From: Arctopsyche grandis
Taxonomy: Eukaryota > Arthropoda > Insecta > Trichoptera > Hydropsychidae
Assembly: GCF_051622035.1 (NCBI RefSeq)
Contig: NC_135361.1
Location: forward strand, 24,421,205-24,485,204
Direction: 5' to 3'
Length of the DNA: 64,000 nucleotides
Shown: piece after piece, positions 47,351-60,050 of the stretch
Layout of the letters: every line of letters begins with the position of its first letter
How positions within the stretch are numbered: the stretch's first letter is position 1
The notes under the pieces: model-generated
Databases searched by the model: none
The model's input: the letters and a program-made list of their open reading frames with translations, nothing else
What the model was told of the DNA's origin: nothing
Translations under genes and position numbers: made by a program

Positions 47351-47696
47351 TTGTAACGTGTGAACATGGGGGAGAGTATCCACTGTCTAATGCATTCATG
47401 GGTGAACAATAGACACCCTGGATTAGACTAACGGGACTCAGTAAGTTCCCGAACAAAGGATACGCAGGAGTTCTCAGACCCGGGCGAGTGCGTGCGACTC
47501 ATCACGGTAGACCTGTACGTGCCTAGACAATAGATACATAATTGGATCAGGGAAGCTACGGTGTGCAACTTGTCCTTTATAAGGAGGTACACACGGTAGA
47601 TTTTTCTGGAGTGACCTCGTGTGGACCTCTATCATTGAATAAATGCTGTGAAGCGACTTTGGCCTTTTATTTGGATCTTGAACCCACCCCCACGCA
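47351..47696 (+). mobile_element. Probable solo LTR (copy 1)
   Basis: Starts TTGTAACGTGTGAACATGGG and ends ACCCACCCCCACGCA. It contains a TATAAGG box (about 47578) and an AATAAA signal (47638-47643) in LTR order, and is flanked by TAATA on both sides. The same sequence recurs on the minus strand at 57979-58293. No internal retroelement genes lie next to it. Whether Gypsy or BEL/Pao cannot be settled. Confidence 0.68.
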
Positions 47697-47699
47697 TAA

Positions 47700-49261
47700 T
47701 ATGTATATATCCACACAAACATTTCAATTTGTGATTTTTTTTAACAAATCACAGCTATTATTTAAATAAAGGATAGGTCTGGTGTTTCACATTGAGCTTT
47801 TGAAACCTAATGGAGTTGACGCAATATTAAACCCGTTTTTCAAGCTTAAACATACTTATATGTAAGGGACTTGAAGCGATGCAATTTATCTACTATTATA
47901 TTTATTTACACACGTGGATTATACGCATTTATAGTTAGAACCACGTGAGGAAAAAGTGACATTTTTCATCTTACACACTTAAATAGATTGCGTCACGCGC
48001 GTCACATTCACTTCCATTGTCCACTAAACTGCGATAATTCGTCGAAAATTATTCGAAAAAAAAATGTATGCAAATTCAAACACGTTTGGAAACGCGTCAA
48101 AATGTATAACAGAGACACATTGTGTGTTATCGTTCCAAAACGTCAAAGAAAATTTTCATAATTCAACATGCAAACACAAGGTAGACTTAGGCATTGTGTT
48201 TACATGGATTTTTTCCGTGTTTTTTGTCCACCTGCATAAATTTCACACATTTCGATTTTTGGCGGAATATTTAAACCGTGCAATTTTGTATCAATTCTGC
48301 CCTTGGATTTTTTTTCAAACCCCTACTATGTATACATATGTGTTTTCGATTCATATCACACGCCTCTATTGTGCGTTTAGGTCATTGTGCACTCGTAATG
48401 CACACACACACACACATGCATATATTCGTATTACGATGCACGTCTTATTGTAATATTTATTACACTCGATGATATATCCTCAGCGGTGTAGTGCAATGAC
48501 CCAAGACCAGTATCGAACAGTACCGAAAAAAGGCAAACAAGAGGCCAAATTGATAACATGTCTCATACCAATCTTAATTAGTAATAACACCATTGTTATT
48601 ATTGAATACATTTTTGTACAATTTAATATATTCTCGATTGAAAACAGCTCACGTGTGAGATGTTGATTGCAAAAAATGCACGCTGGTTAATATTATACAA
48701 TATATATATTATGTATTGAAATCGTGGGCAAGGTCTTCTTCTCGAAGTGCGCATAAAAGGAAACAATTTAATAAATGTTCGAAATAAATCAGTGGATGCG
48801 AATTTTCTGATCTTGACATGATTATGTATGTATGTATGTATGTAGTGTGTGAAATTTTTGGTTTTTTTTTAACATGCTTCATTTGAGTTAAACGAACGTC
48901 CTTTCCCAATTGGATAGTTTTGGGAAAGGTCGTTTTAATTGCGAAGCATTTCAATTGCTTATGGCTCATTTGCAAAGACGAGTGTTTGTATGAAATATTT
49001 AGGTACATATTTACACGCTTGTCTTTTTATATCGATGACTTGTAACAAGTTTGTTATGATCAAAAATATGGCGCGTTCGTTTATCAAGTTCATTATATTG
49101 TCAAATTTGAGTAGATAATAGTGGATAACGATTGTTTCTTTTTGTATATGTCGATATATAATAATTACACAATAGTTCTATAATAGATAATGTATACATA
49201 CACATTAGTTTTTGCAGTACATAATTACACGAATAAAAAATATTTATAATTTAATATATTA
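47700..49261. other. Intergenic, no gene supported
   Basis: Plus-strand frames at 48064-48453 and a minus-strand frame at 48709-49008 lack motifs. A (CA)n run is at 48400-48416. Confidence 0.5.
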
Positions 49262-49312
49262 GCCAGCAGTATCACTCGATGGTTGCGTATATGTTTAGCA
49301 CCGAGAGATTAC
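49262..49312 (+). mobile_element. SINE head fragment (copy S6)
   Basis: GCCAGCAGTATCACTCGATG through GGTTGCGTATATGTTTAGCA matches the tRNA-like head of S1 (A-box side). It is truncated before the B-box. Confidence 0.55.
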
Positions 49313-49563
49313 TGTAGCATTGAATATTGAAAGAAAATTATTAATTATATATATTAAATTAAAATCATTATATATATTATATATATGTATATATATTAAT
49401 TATATATATTATATATTAACATATGTTATAGTAAAAGTGTAAAGCTCGAATCAGTATACATCGACTAGTAAGTGTATGCTTCATCAAAATCACCCAGTAG
49501 CAGTTTACACGGGAGAATGAACGAACCAATTTACTAGTAAATTGATACTCTATCAATCCGTAC

Positions 49564-50708
49564 TAGGGTTTCTGACCCGGGTCGACCCGGGACAGACATT
49601 CCCGGGAATTCACGGAATTTTTGTTCTCCCGTGTCCCGGGAATTCTTATCTCGAATCCCGGGAATTGGATTTAAAAAAATCTTGAAAATATACAACATTT
49701 TCACGTCTGCACGAAAGGAATTAATAAATCAAATACACATAGAATTGTAAAATATTCTCAAAGATTAAGGTTTGTTGTTTAGCACTAAGTACAGCGCATT
49801 CCCCGAACGTGGAAGTTTTATGAGCATAATGCTTCTGTGCGTTTGGCCAAAATCGTTTCTTGTAATTTTATTTTTGGAAAATCTCAAAACCAAAGAACCT
49901 TAACTTACCGATGAATTATTCCGAGAATTGAAAATTAAAATCGAAGAAAGAGGAAGCCTGAAACTGATTTTTTAACACAAATTTTATATATGTAATTCAA
50001 ATTTTATACCGAACAAAATATTCATTAAGTGTTATAATAAAAGCGAATGTGTATCCTACGGTGAAACTATTATGAAGCGAGTACATATTATATATCCATC
50101 TTGTATTGACGATTCCACAATGGAAGAAACTCTTTAAATGAAGAATTAAATGCGGAGCTATGGACAAATATTCAATTCGGATGAAGATGAAGCAATTATG
50201 TGTTTGACGATGAATGAAGAATTAAATAAGGAGTCAAAGACAAATATACAAAATAGCGTAAATAAAAATAACTTCGACTTAACAATAAATTAAAATATAC
50301 ATGCTGACAGGATAAAAAACCGATAATTAAAAAAAAAAAATTCGTCCCTTTTCACAATAAAACCGACTTCGGCCGAAACTGAAAGAGTTTTTTCCATTGC
50401 TGGAAATTTTTTTACCTAATCTAGAAATAGGCTTTCAGATTCTCATTTAAATATTTTAGTATTAAGAAGCTACTTTGAATAAGTTTACTTTAATAATTTA
50501 ATATTTTTTTTCATTTAATAGATCTATTATCTATTGTTTACTTTTTTATATTTTGTAAATAAATAAATATTTTTTTTATTAATAAAAAAAAAGTATTAAA
50601 TTGAAAGTTTTTTTACATGTGTCCCGGGATCCCGGGAATCCCGGGAATGATCCCGTGCTCCGTCCCGTGTCCCAGGAATTGAAAAAGTCCGGGAAATCAG
50701 AAACCCTA
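49564..50708 (+). mobile_element. hAT transposon, decayed, with exact 8-bp TSD
   Basis: Perfect 12-bp TIRs TAGGGTTTCTGA / TCAGAAACCCTA, flanked by ATCCGTAC (49556-49563 and 50709-50716). Subterminal regions are rich in CCCGGG/TTCCCGGG repeats at both ends. Inside, plus-strand remnants of a hAT transposase are visible: LTDELFRELKIK-like near 49905-49935 and, near 50375-50480, SAETERVFSIAGN followed by RNRLSDSHLNILV, the hAT C-terminal dimerisation signature. Stops break the frame, and most of the coding region is deleted. Confidence 0.92.
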
Positions 50709-51182
50709 ATCCGTACGCAGTAAATGTTTACGAAAGGAATTATAAGTTGATATTCTTAACAAGTTCTAACATTATTATAATAACAACATTCTAACCTAAC
50801 CTAAAATCGTGGGTAGTACGGATGTACGTATTTGTAATTGTTGGATTTAACCTTGTTAATTATTGTCTATTTCGTATAATTTCAACAATAAATTAGTTAT
50901 TTGAACACAAATAGGTAGTTATATTCTTGAGCATACAATTCATTGGAAGAGCAACCTCAAACTTTGGTCACCTTTCAAACCACTCAAATTTAATTCGTTA
51001 GCAAATTTACTAGTGCACAGCAGCAAGTGTATGAATTTGCAGTGTATACTATGTCTAGTAAGAGTATCTACAGAATCTAGCGTCACAAGTTTTAGCTAAA
51101 ATCTAAGCTAGTGTTCACATTTACTAGTTAGTGTACATATACTGATTCGAGATATGACGCTCTTACTATTATTTATACAATG

Positions 51183-52239
51183 TAGGGATTCCAAAAATAC
51201 TGACATTTATCACTCCCGGTACTATCGTAAACTCTCGCTTTCGGTAGTACCGTTATTGATTTGTTTAAGCATTGAATGAAATAAAATGTAATTAATTAAA
51301 ATGTTAATGAATTAATTGTTGGTTAAATGTCGTTTAATCATCTATTATTAATTTCTAATTGATTACAGATTAATAATATTCTGTTCGACGTTGCGCAAAT
51401 TTATTTATTTATTTATTTGGAAAATTTACAGTTTATTAAGTTACATAGATTGATAGTAAAAAAAATATAATTATGTTAAGTAAACCATTAATAATTTTCA
51501 CATATAGGTAAAAAAAAGAAAAGCTCAAACATTTAAAATAAGAAACAAAAATGATAATAGAGTAAGATAGTTAAAGAAAACAAAAAAAGAAAAAAAATAG
51601 AAATAACAGTATAATAAAAATATCAAAATAATAAGAATAATAATATGATAAAAATTATGAAATAATAAAAAAAATATAATATATAACAAAAAACAAAAAG
51701 ACAAAATAAATACATCAAAATAAAAATTCATAATCACAATCGTAAATTTTCAATAAAATTAATCATCGAAAAACAAATTTGCAATAATTACTCTAGCTTG
51801 TATAGCATTAATATTAAATAAGTCAAACATAGAAATTACTGATCAGTGGGAGTTAAAATTTTTTTTTTTCGTGCTCCTTCCTTTGAAGAATTTCTGTGTA
51901 GAAGGGATGGTTTTAGCTTATAAATATTATATTATATATGTATTAAAATAATTAAAAAGCTACTCATTGTTAACAAACAGTTGTAAGTCAATATATTATG
52001 TATGTATTCGGAAAGTCTCAGGTATACTTTCGGAATACTTATCTTTGATTTTAAATTTATAATACATACACTCCTTTGTATAGCAGGTCAAAAATAATGT
52101 CGAGTGTTGACTCATTTGACTAATCAATACAAACTAACTGATACAACGCTTTCTTCTAATTTCATAACGTTAGTGTTATCACTAGTACCGAAAGTCGATT
52201 TTTGACACAAAACTGATGGTACCAGTATTGGAATTCCCA
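51183..52239. mobile_element. hAT-like non-autonomous element with 8-bp TSD
   Basis: Ends TAGGGATTCCAAAAATACTG and the inverse of TGGGAATTCCAATACTGG. Flanked by ATACAATG at 51175-51182 and 52240-52247. Subterminal CTTTCGGTAGTACC / GGTACTAGTG blocks are inverted. The A-rich interior 51400-51900, starting with (TTTA)n at 51399-51416, may be a LINE tail inserted on the minus strand. Confidence 0.78.
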
Positions 52240-52247
52240 ATACAATG

Positions 52248-55200
52248 CTATTAATCTTTTTTTTTGTAAAATTAATATCATTTAAATCTTGATTTGAATT
52301 AATTTAATTTTACTTGTATTTTCTTTCATGTTTTTTTCAAATATGCATATAATAATATGAACTTTTATTTAATAGAAGATTGTTCTATTTAAGAATATTT
52401 TTCATGGATATCCTCTTGGCATCATCATCATTAGACGTTAGCTTTGATTACTCGTCGTATTTTCGACTCATTTCAAGGCCAACATATTTGCCTTCTTTAA
52501 AACAACTGATTATCAATATAAAAGCGATACAAAACATAAACAAGAACCGAAAGAAAAACAAATTACTTGATATTTGTGGATATTTAAAGTCATAGAAATA
52601 GATTTTTTCAAGTTTAAATTTTGACATAAGCGAATATAAATTTGGCAAAACTATTATTTAATTTTAAAAGTAGACAAATAAGCTGTAATATTGAATACTT
52701 TCAATTGTATAACGTTATTATTGAATATGATTTGCCGTTTTTATTAGCTATGCATACTAAGCGTTTGTATTTTGTGGTTTCATTTTAGCATGAAGATACG
52801 GTAATTAAAAAATATAACAGGTAAAAATCGACCGATACGTTTTCCATTCATTGTTCATGCAAAAAATCCTTTTATCTTTTGAAATATAATTTTTCACGAT
52901 TTTATGCATACATGTACATGACGTCAAGTGCATTTATTACCGTACATACATAAAAAAATGGTTGTTTCAACGCTATCGTATTGTTATTAAATAATTATTT
53001 TGTCGACGTTTCAAAAATACTTTATTATTATTAAACACACTGAATTCGTAAACCGAACAAAAGAGATTGTGCTCGGTTGGAAGCGTGACTGACGCAAAAG
53101 CGCACACAATCGTCAGCGGACTTGAAAAGGTTAACCAGACGAATAAACTTAAAAAAAATCGAACGAATTCGTCGACCGAGACCGATTTCGACTTTGACTC
53201 CTCTGTACTAAAATCTGAACAAGTCGATGATGAATTGAAATGGCACGTGACTGTTCGAGACCATTTCCAATTGTGCTAGCGTTTTTATCCGAAATTATAA
53301 CTTTTGGACACGTACAATTATTGGGAGCGCTCTTCTTTTCGAGATATTATTGTGGATCAAGGCTTTTAACATTCAAACAAATAACAATAATAGGTTTTGA
53401 AAAGTGCCGTTCGTTAAAATTGCATCACGTTGTTGCAACGAACAGCCAAAGATCACGAATTATCCGCCAGCGTTTTCTTACTTTGATAATAAATCTGACC
53501 GCGCATATAAGGAATAAAATAGACGAATCAAAAGCTCTTAAGCAACCCCTCAATTTTCCAGTATTAAAAAGCCCAATCTATGTACATTTGAAATTAAAAT
53601 TCATACAGAAATGTGTCATTGGTTTTTTTAAATAAAGCTAAGCGATTTTCCGATATTCAAGAAAGAAAATATATAAAGAAATACTTATTCGTATATATGT
53701 ATATACAAAAGTGACATAAAATCCATCCACGTTTTTCGATGTCAGGTATATATTTATTTATGTATTTGTAGGTTTTGTACAATTCACCGATCGATGCTTA
53801 TTTTTGCGACTGCAAATTTATGCAAAACCGCAAACCTGGCTTTACGACTTGTAAACGGGCTTACATTTATTGAATTCAAATATTGCTACTGTATAAAAAA
53901 GGAACCTTTGTTTAAACATCAACGGACAAAACATTAGTTTTGTAAATATTATATTACTAGTGGTTTTACCCGGTTTCGCTCGGTATTGCAATATAAACCG
54001 CTTAAATATGGCTAATCTAATAGTAAACATTTTATTATATTTATATTTGAATAGTTTTATTTTATTAAAAATGGTGTATAAAAAATGTTTAAATATAATT
54101 TGTGAAGAGGAGGGGGGGGGGGGGGCATTTCAAGTTTTGCCCCGGACGCAACTTTTTTTCGGACGATTTTGCTTCTATGAACAAAATAATTACAAAACAT
54201 CTGTCTATTGATACTTCGTATGTAAAGTAACAACAAACAAATTATAGTATAGTAATGATACCCTTACGGGTTGGCTTTTGTTTGCTGATTACAAGTATGG
54301 AAATAAAAAATATCTTTTTGTTTATTCTACATATATATTATGTACATATGTATGCATAATAAAATGCATTTGAATGAAACTACAATTGGAAAGGATCTTA
54401 TATTTGTCATATTCGAGTTCAGTGAAAAAAAATGTATCAAAAAATTATATTTCAATGCTGATTTTTTTTGTCATTATAATAGCACGAAATTGTTTTCGGT
54501 AAGCGCAATTTCTTTTTAGAATTCGTGAATGTTAATTTGTCAGCATTTTTAAGAAAGTTGTTGTGTCGTCGACCTTCAAAAGTCTACCTTTTATAAATAA
54601 AGTTCACGCACAATATAAAGCAAACAACTCGTTCACCTTCAAGTATTTATCGTAGATGTTTTAATATTGTAATATAAGATATTTTGAACGACTTCTATCA
54701 AATTTATTATACTCATCTCGATATTTAATTCCGCCCTTTTGACAGCAACCCAACACGGTTCCTATCATTTGAAACGATTTAATTCAAATTGAACCAGCTC
54801 GGCTCTGATAAAACGTATCATACCCGTTGTGAGAACGAATAGTAAGTGATCATTTCAGTGAAAGTATTCAAGAACTATTTCCTTGTATAGATAAAGTTTA
54901 TACAGATTTAATTCACGCGTTGTCTTATTTTATTATATGATCATTGAAGTAGAATGCATTATACTTCAATGTATATGATATATTAAATGGGAACATTAAG
55001 AAAACTATTGAGACTTTTTCGCAATTTTCTTTTGTAATAATAAATATTTAATTAAAGGCATACTGAGCTATTTTCAAAGATGCGGGTCATAAATGCATTT
55101 GCATTCAACACAAATTATTGTGATGCAACTCAAAGTCGGTCAAATCGCCATAGCATCACGACTCGAAAGCACACTTATCCGAATCTACGTATAAATGTAT

Positions 55201-57970
55201 GTATGTAGTAGTAGGCAAATCGAACGTGTAAAATATTCAATAATTGCAAAAATATTAGGCTCGTAGCAATCGATGCGAATAGTTTTGAAATTTTTTCTGG
55301 TAAAAATAAAATTTTTGAGTTCGCGAATTTTCCTCCGCAGAGAGGATAATAAAAATTCTGAAACACGATTACACAAACGCTATTAGAAAACAATGACCGA
55401 TACGGATTTCAATATGAAAAGTTGCATTTTGCTGAATAGAACCGTTTCAAAATTATTATTTCAGGAGAGCTGCATGACTGATTTTGTAAAAAGATGTGGG
55501 CGACGGATCATTACATCAATTCCAGTTTAGAAATTTGAGATTTATTGGATTTGAAAAATTACAATACGCTTTGATTAATTCATAAGATTAAATTTCATCA
55601 GAGCAGTACCTATGTATAATAAATACTTGATCAATTTTGAAGGAGAATCACTAATTTTTCTCAAGTATCTTGTACTATTTGCGTAACGTTTGGTATTTAG
55701 AAATAGTCGCCATACGAGTTATGAACGAAAGTCGTAAGAAATAACACAATAAATAATGTTTTAGAATATCGAAGTTCAATTTGGTGATAAAGAACTACCG
55801 ATGCCTATTATGTATTATATGTATGTACATTCGAACAAAGCCACGAGAGCTATACAAAGCATTAAATATACGAATGAATTGATTATTACATTGATAAATA
55901 TCGAAAAAAATAATCAGATAATTATGTACTCATATTTTACCATTCAAGTATATAATTTTAATATATAAAACAAATCGGAAGGATATTTATAATCAATAAC
56001 ATGTTCAAAGGTACACCTGTTCGCCGTATGGTATGATCACGATATTCAAAGGAATTTCAATTCATTGTACAAACTCGTGACTGATGTAAATTGCAATAAT
56101 GCCTTAATTTTATGGTTGAATAGTTCAAATCAACATTGATAATGTGAATTTTCCAAATTGATCAAAAAAACAAAATGTTTTGTAAGGCTGTACAATTTAT
56201 TAGGCGAAATGTGTCACGAAATTGCGAGATGTTGAACAAATACGCTACGCACAAATACATAAACGAATGACGGAATCAATTCTTCAAATTTAGATTATAA
56301 ATAATAAACTATTCTCAGGGTAAGAATAGTTGGCTCAAATTTATAAAGATGATAATAGTTCAAAGTAAATTTAAAAACAGATTTAGAATATTGTATCTTG
56401 CAGCTTCTGACTTCACAATGAAACCAATTTAAAGTTCTATTCAGAGACCCAAATGGTTTAAAGCTGACTTTGAAAGTGTTAGATTTTATAGGGGACAATT
56501 TAAATGCGCATTTATTGTAAGCATTTCATAAAATTTGTGTGAATTTAAAAATATATTATATAATTTAAAAATATAAATGTACAATTAAAAAATATTTTCT
56601 TATATCTATATTGAAGAAAAACAGCAAATATGAAAAAATATGATACGATTATAAAACAAAAGAACAAAAAATAAATTTATGTTTTTTTAATATAATATTT
56701 GTACAATAAAATAAGAAATAATACTAAAGCTCCTTACAAATAAATAAAAAATAAAAAGAATACTTCATCATAGGAAAAACTAAAAATCTATTGTTTTAAT
56801 CAGGTCAGCATCATCAAGTCACTTTTACAACAGAAAAATATAAAGCAACCTAAAATTAATGAAATGCGCACTAACGCATCCTATATGGCGCATCCCACAT
56901 ATATTCACTTTCGCGAAGTTGACATGTCTCTCGAGCGTTATAATGACCTAACATCATATTTTTTATTTATCGTTTCATGTTTTTAATTACGAACTTTTCA
57001 ATTGTTACATGATCGAATCATTTTTTATTTTATATTACAAATAAAATATTGTAAATATACAGAATCTATAGAAATATATTTATTTAATGCGCAATTTATT
57101 TTATTCTAATGCGCAAACGAATCGTTCTAGGGGGCAAAGCTATTTTTCTAAATGCACCATTAAATTGTTTCAGAATTTATATCTTACCTATTTTAAAATG
57201 ATTATCCTAAGCTTACATTCAATATGAATGTGTGACGCTTTTATCGCAGTAATATCATGTATTACTATTTACGATGATTTTATAAGTTTTATTATGACAT
57301 AATATCACTGAAAATATGTCAAACGGTCAGCCTATGCACATTAAAAATTTATCTAAGGCTACTGACATTTTAAAATCAAGTTATTCGTGTCTAAAAGCGA
57401 TCACTTTGCGCAAGTATGCGGACGAGTGTACGATAAAGTCCAAACAAATTGTCATTTCGCCAAAATTTGACATTTCGTCACGTGATTTTCGCAACTCAAC
57501 CAAGGCTGTGCGTTTTTCTTGTTTCCCTCAAACGCGGAACCATGCCATTGATGTAGAAAAAAATTATCATTTCGTTTGGTATCACTCACTTAAAACCAGT
57601 TTTCGATCGTGCCGTGTAAATGCATCGAACTGATCGTGTCAATGGACACAAAACCGAAATTGAAAGTAAACGATCGATTTCGAACGTGTTGGGCGGCCTT
57701 TGTCGATGATTTTCTTTGTTCTGCAAATTTTACTTAATCGATATGTGCATACGAAAACAATGGAAGTCACGAATGCTTGTTATCGGAATCGTTGTTGCTA
57801 ATTAAGTTACAACATTTAAAGTCTTTAAAATACAATTTAGTACTACAAAAGATTTGTCATCATGTTTGTATATCTATCTACATACATTAGAAAAACGATT
57901 GATTTTAAGTATGTTTGTTTTCCTATGCCTTAGGCCTTTATATGTCGACAAGATATATAATAGAATTTCT
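52248..57970. other. Long intergenic stretch, no gene supported
   Basis: Coding-like composition appears at 53067-53279 (TDAKAHTIVSGLEKVNQ, STETDFDFDSSVLKSEQ) but without an ATG and with no recognisable family, and at 57316-57633, which has an ATG start and 105 codons but no motif. A repeat start (TAGTGGTTTTACCCGGTTTC) is at 53957, and a G11 run is at 54111-54125. The rest is AT-rich with scattered GTAT tracts. Confidence 0.45.
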
Positions 57971-57978
57971 ATAATACT

Positions 57979-58293
57979 ATTGCATAGGGGTGGGTCGACA
58001 CTTAACTACCGCTCACTTCCGAATACTCTGATCTACCGTATGTACCTCCTTATTTGGACAAGTTGCTCACCATAGCTTCCCCGATCCATTATGTATCTAT
58101 TGTCTAGGCACGTAGTCTACCCTGGCGAGTCGCACTCACTCGCCCGGGCTTATGAGAACTCCAGTGTATCCTTTGTTCGGGCACTTACAGAGTCCTGTTA
58201 GTCTAATCCGGGGGTCTCTATTGTTCATCCACGAATGCACTTAGACAGTGGATACTCTCTCTCTCTCTCTCTCTCTCATGTTACCATGTTACA
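57979..58293 (-). mobile_element. Probable solo LTR (copy 2)
   Basis: Reverse-oriented relative of 47351-47696: minus strand starts TGTAACATGGTAACATGAG, shares GGATACACTGGAGTTCTCA and TAGACAATAGATACATAATG, and ends in the ACCCACCCCTATGCA region. Flanked by ATACT on both sides (57974-57978 and 58294-58298). A (TC)n tract at 58253-58277 has expanded inside it. The AATAAA block seen in copy 1 is deleted here. Confidence 0.68.
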
Positions 58294-58299
58294 ATACTT

Positions 58300-59139
58300 A
58301 AAATAAATAAATATAAAATTTTAAATACAAGATTACAGTTGAAAATAATATTATATGAACTCTTTAAGGAAATACTTATGGACATATTATGTGGATAAAA
58401 ATGAATTGTTTGAAAAACTTTATAGTCGTTTTATCATCAAAATTATAATACGAATCAATATATGTATGTATGTATGCATTTTTTTTAATTATTGGGAGTA
58501 ACTCAGAGTAGGAAAAATATGTTTGTATTTGTATTTTATCCAAAAACTACATGCTTCTACGGAGTCCTAGTTTTCCGATGGCCGTTCTAATTCAATAAGC
58601 GCTTGATAATACGTAATTTCGATATCGAAACAAACAATACGATTTTGCAAGCGAAAGGATGCAATTCGAAAGATAATTCCGTCAAAATCTGAATACAGAA
58701 CTTACGCATTATTTGTACTCGTTCATTGAATCGGAAATTAGCCAAAAGTACGAAGAACGAAATGCGATTGTTTTGAAACGTGATTGTGATGTGTAGAAAA
58801 GTAGATGTTGTTGCATTAAACTAGGCTAGGCCAGGTCGAGCCAGACTAATAGCTCAGTCTTGAAAATGATAAAAAGAGAACAATGCAAGAAGATTTCGTA
58901 GCAACGACTCTTCGATATTTTGCATCAACTGTAGATATGTATGTATGTAATTACATTCGATAAAACCGATCGCTATGAAGCCGAGCGATTTCCCACGGAA
59001 AATCCACATATTTGAATTCATAGCGTAATTAATAGAGTGATTTGTAACTCAGTTCATATTTCTAATGAAAATTTTATTACGTATATCGCAATAAAATTTA
59101 AAACGATCGCTTGTATCGATAAAGATAAAAGTACATATA
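58300..59139. other. Intergenic, no gene recognised
   Basis: No open frame of note and no recognised repeat beyond short GTAT tracts at 58460 and 58937. Confidence 0.5.
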
Positions 59140-59460
59140 TACTAACCTGATAAGACTTATTCCGGTAGTAATATAAACATGCATTATAAATAAACTAATC
59201 TAGAGATTCTATGATAGTATCACTAACCATACTAATAAGCTAATGAAGAGCCTGGGTGAGTACAAAAAGCTGTCTATACTTTTCAGGTATGAATACAGTC
59301 TGTGTTACACACATCACCTAAACACAATTTTCTTTAAAAATTCTTCAGTTAAAATAATACATACGTATAAAATGTATTATGAACGTTTATAAGAATATTG
59401 TAAAAGGTTTTTTCTTTATTATGTTGTGTATAATACACGTAAACTAACATTAAGCACTTG
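59140..59460 (+). pseudogene. Jockey-like LINE 3' fragment (copy 3)
   Basis: Collinear with 711-1010: TATATACTAACCTGA, ACTAACCATACTAATAAGCT, AGAGCCTGGGTGAGTACAA, CTTTTCAGGTATGAATACAG. Strongly diverged; no frame. Confidence 0.7.
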
Positions 59461-59939
59461 CCTCACTGTGATGGATAGTGAGTGACCAGGACGTATATTT
59501 TATTTTATATCTCCAAATATACTGAATTCAGGGTCTTCATATTTTATGTATTCTTCTTCAAAGCCCATATGATTCAAATTATGTCATTATTAAATAAAAA
59601 CATTGATCAATATCAACAGAAACGGGAAGCCCCTTGTGCACGTGCTTTACATATTTGTGAGAGAGAGGGAGGGGGAATTCAGTACGCTGCGCTCAACGGT
59701 CAGCGCGAGAATGAAACCGCCTTAGAATGATAAAATGATTTTCATACATGATAAAATGACTTTTATAGCTAATTATAATAATGAACCTCACAGATTTTGC
59801 ATTATTACAACTTAAAATACAAATTTTTAATCGGTCGCTTTGCGATAAGTACTAAAGTATGATAATACCTACTATAAATACTAACAAGAAAAATAATGTG
59901 TATTTACGATGTATCGTGAACATAATATAATATATGAAT

Positions 59940-59986
59940 ATTTGATTATTATAACCTTTTTATTGAAAAGGTTATAATAATCAAAT
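59940..59986. repeat. Perfect 21-bp hairpin
   Basis: ATTTGATTATTATAACCTTT, extended by one T, with loop TATTG and the exact inverse. It lies 18 bases before a CAGTGGCGGCTCGT terminus (60004-60017). Confidence 0.75.
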
Positions 59987-60003
59987 CAAATAATTGTATA
60001 ATC

Positions 60004-60050
60004 AGTGGCGGCTCGTGGATAAGATATCTGGGGGTGTTGCGGTTGATTAA
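60004..60050 (+). mobile_element. Isolated CAGTGGCGGCTCGT element end
   Basis: Same left terminus as at 4498 and 17415. No right end identified. Confidence 0.45.

Noticed and set aside
53067-53279. 70-codon frame with coding-like composition
   Set aside because: It lacks an ATG, has no splice context I trust and no recognisable family; kept only as a remark.
57316-57633. 105-codon ATG-initiated frame
   Set aside because: Length is near what chance allows in this much sequence, and there is no motif, paralogue or neighbour support.
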